Source: Intestinimonas massiliensis (ex Afouda et al. 2020) (GTDB taxonomy: Bacteria > Bacillota > Clostridia > Oscillospirales > Oscillospiraceae). From it: 64,000 nucleotides of DNA. Numbering within the stretch: the first letter of the stretch is position 1; each line of letters opens with the position of its first letter. The notes under the pieces are model-generated. The model saw nothing but the letters and a program-made list of their open reading frames with translations, was not told the DNA's origin and searched no databases. This document shows positions 52,849 through 61,757 of this stretch, piece by piece. The position numbers and the translations under genes were made by a program. The stretch spans positions 2,335,750 through 2,399,749 of the forward strand of contig NZ_LR131147.1 in assembly GCF_900626285.1 (NCBI RefSeq). The letters run 5' to 3'.

Positions 52849-53694
52849 TTACTTCTTCAGGCTCAGGATCTCGCGGGCCTCGTCGGGGGTGGCCACCTTC
52901 TTGCCGAACTCCTCGATGACGCGGCGGGCGCGCTCCACGAACTGGACGTTGCTCTCAGCCAGCACGCCCTTGGAGTACATGACGTTGTCCTCCATGCCCA
53001 CGCGGATGTGGCCGCCCAGGGCCACGGCGCCGTACAGCATGGTCATGGCGGAGTGACCCACGCCGAAGCAGCTCCAGGTGGAGCCGGGGCACAGGGACTC
53101 CATGGTCTCCTTCATGAAAATCAGGTTCTTCATGGTGCCGGGGATGCCGTTGGCGCAGCCCATGCAGAACTGGAAGTGGAGGGGAGCCTTCAGCACGCCC
53201 TTCTTCAGGTAGTACTGGGCGTTGGCGATCATGCCGGGGTCAAAGGCCTCGATCTCGGGCTTGATGCCCCACTCCTGCATGTTCCGGCCCAGCTTCTCCA
53301 GGAAGGCGGGGGGGTTGAGGAACAGGCCGGTGTGCAGCCAGTTCATGGAGCCGCAGTCGTAGGTGCCCATCTCGGGGCGCAGCTCCTTCAGGTGGACCAT
53401 CCGCTCGTCGTCGTCGGCGGTGAGGGCGCCGGAGGTGGTCATGTTCACAATGATGTCACAGTCAGGGTGATTGGTGTGCAGCAGCTCCACGGTCTCACGG
53501 AACTTGTTCTTGTCCATGGTGCCCTTGCCCTGGTCGTCCCGCATATGCAGGTGGGCGATGGAAGCGCCGGCCTTCCAGCAGGCGTACACGTCCTCAGCGA
53601 TCTCGGCGGGGGTCATAGGCACGTTGGGATTGTTCTCCTTGGTGGGCCAGGCGCCGGTGGTGGCTACGGTAATAATGGTCTTGTCCATACTCAT
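52849..53694 (-). CDS. Beta-keto acid cleavage enzyme (BKACE / DUF849, Kce-like)
   Basis: 281 residues from ATG 53694 (GAGGTG seven bases upstream). HLHMRDDQGKGTMDKNKF holds the two zinc histidines (HxH); YDCGSMNWLHTGLFLNPP, PEIEAFDPGMIANAQYYLKK and GHIRVGMEDNVMYSKGVLAE are family motifs. BKACE enzymes condense a beta-keto acid with acetyl-CoA to give acetoacetate and a new acyl-CoA; Kce does so in lysine fermentation. The substrate cannot be fixed, because the lysine aminomutase genes are not present here. Last gene of the sigma-54 controlled operon. Confidence 0.9.
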   Translation of the reverse strand: MSMDKTIITVATTGAWPTKENNPNVPMTPAEIAEDVYACWKAGASIAHLHMRDDQGKGTMDKNKFRETVELLHTNHPDCDIIVNMTTSGALTADDDERMVHLKELRPEMGTYDCGSMNWLHTGLFLNPPAFLEKLGRNMQEWGIKPEIEAFDPGMIANAQYYLKKGVLKAPLHFQFCMGCANGIPGTMKNLIFMKETMESLCPGSTWSCFGVGHSAMTMLYGAVALGGHIRVGMEDNVMYSKGVLAESNVQFVERARRVIEEFGKKVATPDEAREILSLKK

Positions 53695-53722
53695 GTTGAT
53701 GCACCTCATTTTTTTAAAATTG

Positions 53723-53747
53723 TCTGACGGCGGCCTTTGCCGCGGTC
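53723..53747 (-). other. Small hairpin between CoA-transferase and BKACE genes
   Basis: On the minus strand TGACCGCGG, loop CAAAGG, CCGCCGTCA, followed by GACAATTTT. It may be a weak attenuator or processing site. Confidence 0.4.
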
Positions 53748-55068
53748 AGTGGGTCTGGTACAGACGCTGGAATTCCTCCTCCAGCCAGGGACGGAACTGG
53801 GGATGGGCGATGGAGATCAGGGCCTTGGCCCGCTCCGTCACCGTCAGGCCCCGCAGGCATACCGCGCCGTACTCGGTGGCCACGTAATGGGTATTGGTCC
53901 GGGTCAGCGTGACGGCCGCCCCCTGGGGCAGCAGGGGCAGAATGCGGGACTGGAGCTGTTCCTCGCCGGTTTCCTTGTTTTTCACCGTGTAGGTGGAGCG
54001 CAGGGTGATGATGGACTTGCCGTCCGGGGCCATCTGGGCGCCCACGGCGGTGTCCACCTGACCGCCGCTGCCGGAGATCTGGCGGGTGCCCACGCTCTCC
54101 GAGGCGCACTGTCCGGACAGGTCGATCTGGAGCGCGGCATTGATGGACACCATGGCCCGGTTGGCAGCTATTACGTTCAGGTCGTTGGTGTAGCACAGGG
54201 CCTTGTGCAGAATGGACGGGTTGTCGTCCACAAAGTCGTACAGGGCATGGCTGCCCATGGAGAAGCAGGTGACGGTCTGAAAGGGGTGGAGGGTCTTGCG
54301 GGTGTTGTCCACCACGCCGCTGAGGATCAGATCCATGGCGGCGTCGGACAGGGATTCGGTGTGGATGCCCAGGTGCTGCTTGTGGGTCAGCTCGGCGGCC
54401 AGGGCGTTGATGGTACTGCCGAAGCCCAGCTGGATGGTGTCGCCGTCCCGCACCAGGTCGGCCACCACCTTGCCCAGCTGCCGGTCCACCTGGTCCGGCT
54501 CCTTGGAGAGGAGGGCGGCGGGGTAGCGGTCGGACTCCAGGATGGCGTCCGCCTGGGAGATGTGGATGGTCACGTCTCCAAACACCCGGGGAGCGTGGGA
54601 GGCCACCTCCAGCACCAGCCGGCGGGCCCTGGGGATCAGGGCCTGCTCCAGACAGGCGCAGCCCGCCAGGGAAAAGTAGCCGTGCTTGTCCATGGGGGAG
54701 ACGGTGAGCACCATGCAGTCGTACTCCGGCACCGCATGGGTCCAGTCCCGGGCCACGTTGCGCAGGTGGTTGGGAATGAAGGAACAGATGCCCAGCTGAT
54801 CGGAGATCTGCTGGATCTTGTTGTAGAACACCGACTGCACCTGGAAGGAGTCCCGGCAGGCCGGGTCGGTGAGCAGGGCCACCGGCTCCAGCGGCAGGTA
54901 GTGGAGCACCCGCACCTGCCGCAGCTCCTTGGCCCGGCGGTGGAGAGCGGCGGCATAGTCGGTGGCCAGCAAGGGACCGCCGGCCAGATAGAGGGTGTCT
55001 CCCGATCTGACCCGGGCGGCCTCCTCATCCGCCGTGGTGCGCTTGCGGCGGTATTCTTCCTGGAACAC
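53746..55068 (-). CDS. CoA-transferase of the acetyl-CoA hydrolase/4-hydroxybutyrate CoA-transferase family
   Basis: 440 residues. GTG at 55068 is chosen because AGAAAGGAG lies seven bases before it; a TTG eight codons earlier overlaps that site. The active-site glutamate is in QCASESVGTRQISGSGGQVD, the hallmark of the Cat1/4-hydroxybutyrate group. DTIQLGFGSTINALAAEL and HYVATEYGAVCLRGLT are conserved CoA-binding regions. It moves CoA between acyl-CoA and a free acid by ping-pong chemistry. Next to BKACE, acetoacetate or butyrate/acetate are likely partners. Confidence 0.9.
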   Translation of the reverse strand: MFQEEYRRKRTTADEEAARVRSGDTLYLAGGPLLATDYAAALHRRAKELRQVRVLHYLPLEPVALLTDPACRDSFQVQSVFYNKIQQISDQLGICSFIPNHLRNVARDWTHAVPEYDCMVLTVSPMDKHGYFSLAGCACLEQALIPRARRLVLEVASHAPRVFGDVTIHISQADAILESDRYPAALLSKEPDQVDRQLGKVVADLVRDGDTIQLGFGSTINALAAELTHKQHLGIHTESLSDAAMDLILSGVVDNTRKTLHPFQTVTCFSMGSHALYDFVDDNPSILHKALCYTNDLNVIAANRAMVSINAALQIDLSGQCASESVGTRQISGSGGQVDTAVGAQMAPDGKSIITLRSTYTVKNKETGEEQLQSRILPLLPQGAAVTLTRTNTHYVATEYGAVCLRGLTVTERAKALISIAHPQFRPWLEEEFQRLYQTH

Positions 55069-55089
55069 AGAAAAACTCCTTTCTGTGCA

Positions 55090-55122
55090 CAACGGCGGAG
55101 CGGGGTACCCGCTCCGCCGTTG
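55090..55122 (-). other. Intergenic hairpin between symporter and CoA-transferase genes
   Basis: CAACGGCGGAGCGGG, loop GTA, CCCGCTCCGCCGTTG: a perfect 15-bp stem with no T run. It probably stabilises the 3' end of the symporter mRNA or tunes read-through. Confidence 0.7.
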
Positions 55123-55148
55123 AATCGCTTATGTGGATGCCAAAGAGA

Positions 55149-57113
55149 TCAGGCGTACTTGCGGATGGCGGCGGCACCCTTTTCGGTGACACGGAGCTTC
55201 CGCTTGAACAGACCGCCCTCAACCACATAGCCCTGGCGGGTCAGGTGGGAGCAGATGGCGGACATCCGCATGGACTTGATGCTGTTCTTCTGCACGAACT
55301 CAGCCTGCTTCTCGGGGGCCTCCTTGACCACCTTCAGCAGCTGGACATACAGGGGGCTCAGGCCCTCCTTGGCCATCTCGGCCTCGGTGCTGGACAGAGC
55401 GGGGAGAGCAGCCATGCCCTTCTCGGTGATGGAGAAGGTGTAGAACTTGGAGCCGCTCATGCCGGCGCGGACGATGTAACCGCCCTGGTCCAGGTTCTCA
55501 ATGGCGGCGCCGGAGGTCTTGGAGTCCACACCCAGGGCGTCGGTCAGGTCGGACATGTAGCAGTGGCCGATGCGCAGCATCTGCAGGATCTGCTTCTCCA
55601 TGTCGCCCAGCTTCACGTCCTTGCGGTTGGTAGCGGTGGGCACGCGCTCCCAGCTGGGCTGGCCGAAGTACTTGGGCTTGCCGGTGAGGGAGGCGATGAC
55701 GGCCACCACCAGGGTGACCACCAGACCCAGAGTGGCCAGGTAGACGTACTTGCCCACATCAAAGATGCCGGTGAGCTGGAGCAGGGTGAACACGGCCATG
55801 GTGATCATGCCGCACACAGCGCCCCACAGAGCGCCGCGGCTGTTGAACTTGGGCCAGATGGCGCCCAGGCCCAGCAGGATGGCGGGAGGCACCAGCCAGC
55901 AGTTGGCGAAGGCAAACAGGTAGGTGGGGCCGCCGGGGAACTGGCAGAGCACGAAGGTGACCACGCCGATGAGCAGCATGATGATCTTGGACATCTTCAG
56001 GCTGGTCTTGGCGTCGGCCTTGGGGTTGATGAGGCGCTGATAGATGTCGCGGTTGGCAACAGCGGAAGCGCCCAGAGCGGAGGTGGAAGCGGTGGAGATG
56101 GAGGCAGCCACGGCGCTGATGACCACCAGCGCGCCGAACAGGGAGATAAAGGTGCTGGCGATGAAGCCGTAGGTGCCGGTGGGCAGCACGGTGCCGCCGT
56201 TGAGGGTCAGCTTGTCGGAGTAGAAAGCGCCCATGTAGCCGCCGATGAGGCACAGAGGCAGCACGAACACCACGATCAGGATGATGGCGGCGGCCACGAA
56301 GGAGTTACGGGCAACCTTCTCGCTGCGGCAGTTGGCCACCTTCATCCAGTAGTAGTTGTTGCCCCACACCAGAGCCACGGCGAAGCAGACAATGAAGTTA
56401 AAGATAGAGGGATAGGTGAATTTCATGCCGGGCAGAGCACCCACGAAGCCCTCATTCATGAAGTTTCCGGCGCTCCAGTTGGCGGTGATGGCGTCCAGCC
56501 AGCCGAACTTGCCAGCCAGCAGGAAGAAAGTGGCGGGCACCACGATGACGCCGATGAGGACCTGGAACAGGTCGGTGATGGTGGTGGCCCACAGACCGGA
56601 GACGAAGGTGAACACGATGATGACGGCGAAGATGACGGCGGTGATGGCCAGACGGTTCCAGCCGGTGAAGGCCGCGATGTTGTCCACGCTGGACACCACG
56701 TTGTTGGCCATGATGCCGCACATGCCGATGACGGAGGTGATGGCTACCACGGAACGGGTGTGGCCGTCATAGCGCATCTCCAGGAACTCGGGCAGGGTCT
56801 GAGCGCCGCTGCGGCGGATGAAGTTGGCGTACAGCAGGCCGAAGATCAGCAGACCGCACACTGCATAGATGCAGCCCCAGCCCAGGCCGCCCAACAGACC
56901 ATACTGGATGGTGAAGCCGGGAGCCAGGGTGACGGTGGTGCCGGCAAAGCCGATGGCACATACGCCTACCGTGTTGATGGGAGTGGAGATCTCACGGCCG
57001 GCCAGCACGAAGTCGGAGGATTCCTTAACCCACCGCTTGCTGATCAAGCCAGCGCTCATCAGGAAAGCGCAGAAGATCACGAATATGATAATAAATACCA
57101 CATTACTGTCCAT
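55149..57113 (-). CDS. Sodium/solute symporter with two C-terminal winged-helix domains
   Basis: 654 residues. 1-~495 is a sodium:solute symporter of about 13 helices: FAGTTVTLAPGFTIQYGLLG, SGAQTLPEFLEMRYD (the family GxxxxPEFLExRF motif), STASTSALGASAVANRDIYQ near the sodium site. The last ~160 residues are soluble and fold as two winged helices: KQILQMLRIGHCYMSDLTDA ... TFSITEKGMAAL, and VQLLKVVKEAPEKQAEFVQK ... RKLRVTEKGAAAIRKYA. Both end in the TEKG wing typical of MarR/PadR-like folds. The domain may sense load or bind DNA at the membrane. It lies in the sigma-54 operon. Confidence 0.88.
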   Translation of the reverse strand: MDSNVVFIIIFVIFCAFLMSAGLISKRWVKESSDFVLAGREISTPINTVGVCAIGFAGTTVTLAPGFTIQYGLLGGLGWGCIYAVCGLLIFGLLYANFIRRSGAQTLPEFLEMRYDGHTRSVVAITSVIGMCGIMANNVVSSVDNIAAFTGWNRLAITAVIFAVIIVFTFVSGLWATTITDLFQVLIGVIVVPATFFLLAGKFGWLDAITANWSAGNFMNEGFVGALPGMKFTYPSIFNFIVCFAVALVWGNNYYWMKVANCRSEKVARNSFVAAAIILIVVFVLPLCLIGGYMGAFYSDKLTLNGGTVLPTGTYGFIASTFISLFGALVVISAVAASISTASTSALGASAVANRDIYQRLINPKADAKTSLKMSKIIMLLIGVVTFVLCQFPGGPTYLFAFANCWLVPPAILLGLGAIWPKFNSRGALWGAVCGMITMAVFTLLQLTGIFDVGKYVYLATLGLVVTLVVAVIASLTGKPKYFGQPSWERVPTATNRKDVKLGDMEKQILQMLRIGHCYMSDLTDALGVDSKTSGAAIENLDQGGYIVRAGMSGSKFYTFSITEKGMAALPALSSTEAEMAKEGLSPLYVQLLKVVKEAPEKQAEFVQKNSIKSMRMSAICSHLTRQGYVVEGGLFKRKLRVTEKGAAAIRKYA

Positions 57114-57166
57114 GCTTGTTCCTCTCTTTCACAAATAACTTTACACACATACTATGGGGACGAAAC

Positions 57167-57934
57167 TCAGTCGACAAAAGCAACCACACGGGACCAGCCG
57201 GCGGAGGCGGCCTTGATGCTCACGGGGAAGCAGCTGACCTTGAAGCCGGTGACGGGCAGCTGATCCAGGTTGGTCAGCTTCTCAATGTGGCAGTAAGCCT
57301 TGTCGCGGCCCACGCGGTGGGCTTCCCAGATGATGGAGGCGTCGTGATTCTTCTCGAACTCGGCACCCTCGAAGGGCAGAGGCACGTCCCAGCTCCAGCC
57401 GTCGGTGCCCACCACGTGCACGCCGCGGTTCAGCAGCCACATGGTGGCCTCGTAGCTCATGCCGGCGCCGGCCACCAGGTACTCGGGCTTGCCCCAACGG
57501 TCATCGGCGTCGGTGCGCAGCAGCACGATGTCGCCTTCCTTCAGGGTGTAGCCGATCTTCTCAAAATACTCCTCCACGTCCTTGGCGGTGATCTTGTATC
57601 CGTCGGGCTTGTCGTGGAAGTCCATCACCACGCCGTCGCCCACGAACCAGTCCAGAGGCACTTCGTCGATGGTCCAGGCCTTCTCGCCGCCGTTCATGGT
57701 GGGGTAATAGTGGTAGGGGGCGTCCACGTGGGTGCCGGAATGGGTGCACACCTGCAGGAACTCGATGCCCCAGCCGTTGCCATCGGGCAGGTCAGCCACA
57801 GTGCAGCCCTTGAAGAAACCGGCCATCTGCTCGGCGGTGTCCTTGTGGTTGCAGTACTGGATCTTGGGGATCTGGATCGGGGGATCGCTGGGCAGTCCGT
57901 CTTCAATGGGAATGGACAGGTCAATGATTTTCAT
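57167..57934 (-). CDS. Cyclase-family metal-dependent hydrolase (kynurenine formamidase-like)
   Basis: 255 residues from ATG 57934 (AGGAG 11 bases upstream). MKIIDLSIPIEDGLPSDPP is the family start; HSGTHVDAPYHY is the HxGTHxDxPxH metal motif. LRTDADDRWGKPEYLVAGAG and GVHVVGTDGWSWDVPLPF carry later conserved residues. Members hydrolyse cyclic or formyl amides and related esters in the cytoplasm. First gene of the sigma-54 operon; it may open or deprotect the imported compound before CoA transfer. Confidence 0.88.
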   Translation of the reverse strand: MKIIDLSIPIEDGLPSDPPIQIPKIQYCNHKDTAEQMAGFFKGCTVADLPDGNGWGIEFLQVCTHSGTHVDAPYHYYPTMNGGEKAWTIDEVPLDWFVGDGVVMDFHDKPDGYKITAKDVEEYFEKIGYTLKEGDIVLLRTDADDRWGKPEYLVAGAGMSYEATMWLLNRGVHVVGTDGWSWDVPLPFEGAEFEKNHDASIIWEAHRVGRDKAYCHIEKLTNLDQLPVTGFKVSCFPVSIKAASAGWSRVVAFVD

Positions 57935-57990
57935 CGCAAAACACACTCCTTTTCTCAGTCCATACAATGGTTGCTGCGTTCCAGAGTAAA

Positions 57991-58007
57991 AGCAAATGAT
58001 GTGCCAA
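57991..58007 (-). promoter_or_regulatory. Sigma-54 promoter of the catabolic operon
   Basis: On the minus strand the sequence reads TTGGCACATCATTTGCT: GG and GC are exactly 10 bases apart and it matches the YTGGCAC-N5-TTGCW consensus almost perfectly. It lies 57 bp upstream of the cyclase start, facing the right way, and the divergent gene encodes a sigma-54 activator. Confidence 0.88.
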
Positions 58008-58409
58008 CTTCAAAAAACTTCCGAACAAAACGGGAATCTCTTGGGAGACAGGAGAAAGAGGAAAAATGGCAAATTTTGAATCCGGCAAATAGACGTAAGG
58101 AAAACTTAACAGTCGGGTATTCGGAAGGGACGATTTTTTACCAAAACCATTGGGACGTAAGGAAATGGAAGCTTTGTAAGGAAAATAATACATGTAATAA
58201 AAAACTTACATATTTTTTCATAAGAAACGTTGGAAATGGGCGGTTTTGTTCTGTAAATAATGAAAAAACATAAAAATCTTAGATTTATATAAAAGAAAAG
58301 GTTAAATTTCGGTTAGAATCACTATTGTAAAACAAGCTGCGGCTTGCTATCGTAGTTAAGTCTATGGTTGACTTACGTGGAGAGTATGGGTAATAAGAGG
58401 TGATCCCGC
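58008..58409. other. AT-rich divergent regulatory region
   Basis: About 400 bp, much richer in AT than the genes on both sides. TAAGTC-N7-GACTTA (58357-58375) is a perfect inverted repeat, and CAAGC-TGCG-GCTTG (58333-58346) is another. These are candidate sites for the activator protein. No gene seen. Confidence 0.45.
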
Positions 58410-59792
58410 TTGGAAAACTACATCGATCCACAGACCATGCTGGAATTTATCGAAGGCCTGGCCGCTATGGCAGTGCTGGACAAGGATGGAAACTACACCT
58501 ATGTCAGCCCGGGCTGGGAGCGCTACACCGGTCACACCGCCCGGGAGGCCATTGGCCGGAAGGTATGGGAGATGGTGCCCGACACCCACGCCCCAGAGGT
58601 CTATGCGACGGGCAAGCCGGTGTTTGCCAAGGCCGTCAGGGCCGAGGGAGTCCCCGCCTTTACCAGCTATTTTCCCCGGTTTGACAAGAAGGGCCAGCTG
58701 TGCGGGGTCTTTTTATATGTCATTGTCCATGGCATGGAGGACGCCCAGAGTCTGACCCGGCGGATCGGTGAGCTGTCCAGCGCGGTGGAGTATTACCAGC
58801 AGGAGCTCTCCCGGGAGCGGGGAGCCCGGTACGGTTTGGACAATATCATCGGCAAGAGCGCGGCGATCGTGCGGTTAAAGGAGCAGATCCTCCAGGCCGC
58901 CCGGTCCACCTCTACCGTACTTATTGAGGGAGAGACGGGCAGCGGCAAAGAGCTGATTGCCCACTCCATTCACGCCGCAAGCGCCCGAAAGGCGGCCAAT
59001 TTTGTCCGGGTGAACTGCTCGGCCATTCCCGCGGAGCTGATGGAATCGGAGTTTTTCGGCTACGCCGCCGGTGCGTTCACCGGCGCCTCCAAAAAGGGCA
59101 AAATGGGCCGGTTCCAATTGGCCAACGGGGGCTCCATCTTCCTGGACGAGGTGAACCTGCTCACCACCACCATGCAGCCCAAGTTCCTCCGGGTGCTTCA
59201 GGAGATGGAGATCGACCCGGTGGGCGGCGACAAGAGCATCCCCATTGATGTACGGGTCATCGCCGCCTCCAACATCCCGCTGGAGGCCCTGGTGGAGACC
59301 GGACAGTTCCGCAGCGACCTGTATTACCGGCTCAACGTCATCCGCATCCAGGCGCCCACGCTGCGGGAGCGGAAGGAGGACCTGCCCCTGCTGGTGGACA
59401 ACTTCATCCACCGGCTGAACTACCAGCTGGGTATGGTCATTGAGGGGGTAGCCCCCGGCGCCATGGAACTGCTGATGGACTACGACTGGCCGGGCAACGT
59501 CCGGGAGCTGCAGAACGCGGTGGAGAGCGCCATGAACGCCACCGATTCCCATGTGCTGCGCCGGAAGGACTTCCGCCAGCTGGAGCAGCGGATGCAGGCC
59601 AGAAAACGCCGCCAGGTGGCGGGCGGGGGAGCCGGGGACTACCGGCTGCGTCCGGCCCGCCGGGCCTTCGAGCGGGAGCTGATCCGGGATGCGCTGGCCG
59701 CTGCCGGCGGCAACCGGGTAAAGGCGGCAGAGCTGCTGGATATTTCCCGCACGGTGCTGTATGAGAAGATGGAGCAGTACCAGCTGAAATAA
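58410..59792 (+). CDS. PAS-domain sigma-54 enhancer-binding protein
   Basis: 460 residues, TTG start at 58410 with a near-perfect AGAGGTGATC ribosome-binding site. Residues ~8-110 are a PAS sensor (MAVLDKDGNYTYVSPGWERY). The AAA+ domain has GETGSGKELIAHSIH (Walker A), the sigma-54 contact loop GAFTGA (GYAAGAFTGASKKGK), GGSIFLDEVNL (Walker B) and RSDLYYRLNVIRIQAPTLRE. The C-terminus is a Fis-type HTH (AAGGNRVKAAELLDISRTVL). It hydrolyses ATP to open sigma-54 polymerase, most likely at the divergent promoter, on binding a small ligand in PAS. Confidence 0.95.
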   Translation: MENYIDPQTMLEFIEGLAAMAVLDKDGNYTYVSPGWERYTGHTAREAIGRKVWEMVPDTHAPEVYATGKPVFAKAVRAEGVPAFTSYFPRFDKKGQLCGVFLYVIVHGMEDAQSLTRRIGELSSAVEYYQQELSRERGARYGLDNIIGKSAAIVRLKEQILQAARSTSTVLIEGETGSGKELIAHSIHAASARKAANFVRVNCSAIPAELMESEFFGYAAGAFTGASKKGKMGRFQLANGGSIFLDEVNLLTTTMQPKFLRVLQEMEIDPVGGDKSIPIDVRVIAASNIPLEALVETGQFRSDLYYRLNVIRIQAPTLRERKEDLPLLVDNFIHRLNYQLGMVIEGVAPGAMELLMDYDWPGNVRELQNAVESAMNATDSHVLRRKDFRQLEQRMQARKRRQVAGGGAGDYRLRPARRAFERELIRDALAAAGGNRVKAAELLDISRTVLYEKMEQYQLK

Positions 59793-59845
59793 GAAATTTT
59801 ACTTTTATATAGAGAAAACAGAGAAACCGGAAAGGAATGGAGAGT

Positions 59846-61015
59846 ATGTCTGAGAAAAAACTGAGAGAAGCTGTTGTGGTGGCCTGTGGCCGCACCCCCT
59901 ATTGCAAGGCCAATAAGGGCTCCTTTGCCAACGTCCACCCTGTGGAGTACGGCGCCCAGGCCCTGCTGGGGGTGCTGAACAAGGTGCCCCAGCTGAAGCA
60001 CGAGGACATCGGAGACGTGATCGTGGGCTGCTCTATGCCTTTCGGCGTCCAGGGCGCCAACATGGCCCGGCTCATCGTGCAGCGGGCCGGCCTGCCCGAC
60101 AGCGTCACTGCCCAGACTGTGAACCGCTTCTGCTCCTCCGGCCTGCAGACCATCGCCACCGCCGCCAACGCCATCCGCTGCGGCGAGGAGGACGTGATGG
60201 TCGCCGGCGGCGTGGAGTCCATGTCCATGGTGCCCATGCTGGTGGGTATTGAGGACGCTGATCCCTGGCTGATGGAGCACCGCCCCGAGGTGTATGTCAC
60301 CATGGGCATTACCGCTGAGAACGTGGCCCGCCGGTGGAACGTCTCCCGGGCGGACATGGACGCCATGGCTGCGGAGAGCCACCGCCGGGCCGCCCTGGCC
60401 CAGAATGAGGGCTTCTTTGACGATCAGATCATCCCCATCACTGTCCCCGGCCCCGACGGCCAGGATGTGGTGGTGACCAAGGACGAGGGCATCCGCCCCG
60501 GCTGTAATGTGGAGAGCCTGTCCCAGCTGAAGCCCTGCTTCCTGGAGGACGGCCTGGTCACCGCCGCCACCTCCTCTCAGCGCACCGACGGCGCCGGATT
60601 TGTGGTGCTCATGTCCGAGGAAAAGGCTCAGGAGCTGGGCCTGAAGCCCCTGGCCCGCTTTGTGGCCTTTTCCACCGGCGGCGTGCCCGCCGAGGTCATG
60701 GGCGTAGGCCCCATCGAGGCGGTGCCCAAGGTGCTGAAAAAGACCGGCATGACCATCGATCAGATGGATGTCATCGAGCTCAACGAGGCCTTTGCCTCCC
60801 AGGCTCTGGTGGTCATCCGCACCATCGGCATGGATCCCGCCAAGGTCAACCCCTGGGGCGGCGCCATGGCTCTGGGTCACCCCCTGGGCGCCACCGGCGC
60901 CATGCTCACCTGTAAGGCCCTGAGCTACCTGAAGCGCAACGGCGGCAAGTACGGTATGGTAACCATGTGCATCGGCGGCGGCATGGGTGCGGCCGGCATT
61001 TACGAGATGCTGTAA
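59846..61015 (+). CDS. Acetyl-CoA acetyltransferase (thiolase)
   Basis: 389 residues. ATG 59846 is chosen; an ATG three codons earlier overlaps the ribosome-binding site AAAGGA. Active-site Cys in VNRFCSSGLQTIATAA (~90), His in ALGHPLGATGAMLTC and second Cys in MCIGGGMGAAG. It splits acetoacetyl-CoA (or a longer 3-ketoacyl-CoA) with CoA to acetyl-CoA, or runs in reverse for butyrate synthesis. Placed after the activator gene in the same direction; it can supply the last step of the divergent BKACE/CoA-transferase pathway. Confidence 0.95.
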   Translation: MSEKKLREAVVVACGRTPYCKANKGSFANVHPVEYGAQALLGVLNKVPQLKHEDIGDVIVGCSMPFGVQGANMARLIVQRAGLPDSVTAQTVNRFCSSGLQTIATAANAIRCGEEDVMVAGGVESMSMVPMLVGIEDADPWLMEHRPEVYVTMGITAENVARRWNVSRADMDAMAAESHRRAALAQNEGFFDDQIIPITVPGPDGQDVVVTKDEGIRPGCNVESLSQLKPCFLEDGLVTAATSSQRTDGAGFVVLMSEEKAQELGLKPLARFVAFSTGGVPAEVMGVGPIEAVPKVLKKTGMTIDQMDVIELNEAFASQALVVIRTIGMDPAKVNPWGGAMALGHPLGATGAMLTCKALSYLKRNGGKYGMVTMCIGGGMGAAGIYEML

Positions 61016-61034
61016 TCCAGATTTTATCCATCCG

Positions 61035-61084
61035 GCCCTTTGCGGTCACATAATTTTGTTATGTGACCGCAAAGGGCTGTTTTC
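61035..61084 (+). terminator. Thiolase terminator
   Basis: GCCCTTTGCGGTCACATAA, loop TTTTG, TTATGTGACCGCAAAGGGC then TGTTTTC: a perfect 19-bp stem. Confidence 0.88.
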
Positions 61085-61179
61085 ATGCCTTTATGGTCTT
61101 TACTTCACCAAAAACAATGTGGTATAATTGGACGGATATTTTATGACGTGGTTTTTAAAACCAGAAAGGAGGGCCACAA

Positions 61180-61737
61180 TTGGAGGAGATCCGTGAACTG
61201 AAAGAGCGCCTGGAGCAGGAGCGGCCGGTGGCGTGGGAGGATTTTCCCGATATTGGCCTGTATATGGATCAGCTCATCAGCTATATGCCCCGGCAGCTGA
61301 TCCACTATGGAGAGGGTGAAGCGCTCACCTCCGCCATGGTGAACAACTATATCAAGGACGGTGCCATGCCTCGGGCGGAGGGCAAGCGGTACTCCCGCAC
61401 CCATCTGGCCTACCTCACCGCCCTGTGCGCGCTCAAGCAGGTGCTGTCGGTGAAGGACGCCGGGCTGCTGCTGGACGCGGCGGGGGCGGGGCAGGAGCCC
61501 CAGGCCCTGTACGCCCGCTTCCTGGAGGAGCTGGACCGGGCCCTGGACGTGACCGCCGGCAGCCTGGACGCCACCGCCGGGGAGGATGAGCTGGCTCCCC
61601 TGGCCCTGTCCCTGGCTCTGCGCAGCTACGCCGATAAGCTGGCCTGCCAGCGGCTGCTGGAGCTGATCCGGTCCCGCCGCCCTCAGCTTGAGAAGGGTAA
61701 AAAAACCAAAAGCAGCCGGGAACATCCCGCTGATTGA
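61180..61737 (+). CDS. DUF1836-family protein
   Basis: 185 residues with a TTG start, AAAGGAGGG upstream. WEDFPDIGLYMDQLISYMPR and ALTSAMVNNYIKDGAMP then RAEGKRYSRTHLAYLTALCA are typical of DUF1836, a MerR-like helix-turn-helix family in Firmicutes. The C-terminus is helical and ends basic (GKKTKSSREHPAD). It may be a regulator. It lies 20 bp before a DegV gene, a pairing seen often in this group of bacteria. Confidence 0.8.
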   Translation: MEEIRELKERLEQERPVAWEDFPDIGLYMDQLISYMPRQLIHYGEGEALTSAMVNNYIKDGAMPRAEGKRYSRTHLAYLTALCALKQVLSVKDAGLLLDAAGAGQEPQALYARFLEELDRALDVTAGSLDATAGEDELAPLALSLALRSYADKLACQRLLELIRSRRPQLEKGKKTKSSREHPAD

Positions 61738-61757
61738 ATACAGGAGGCTATAGTTGT

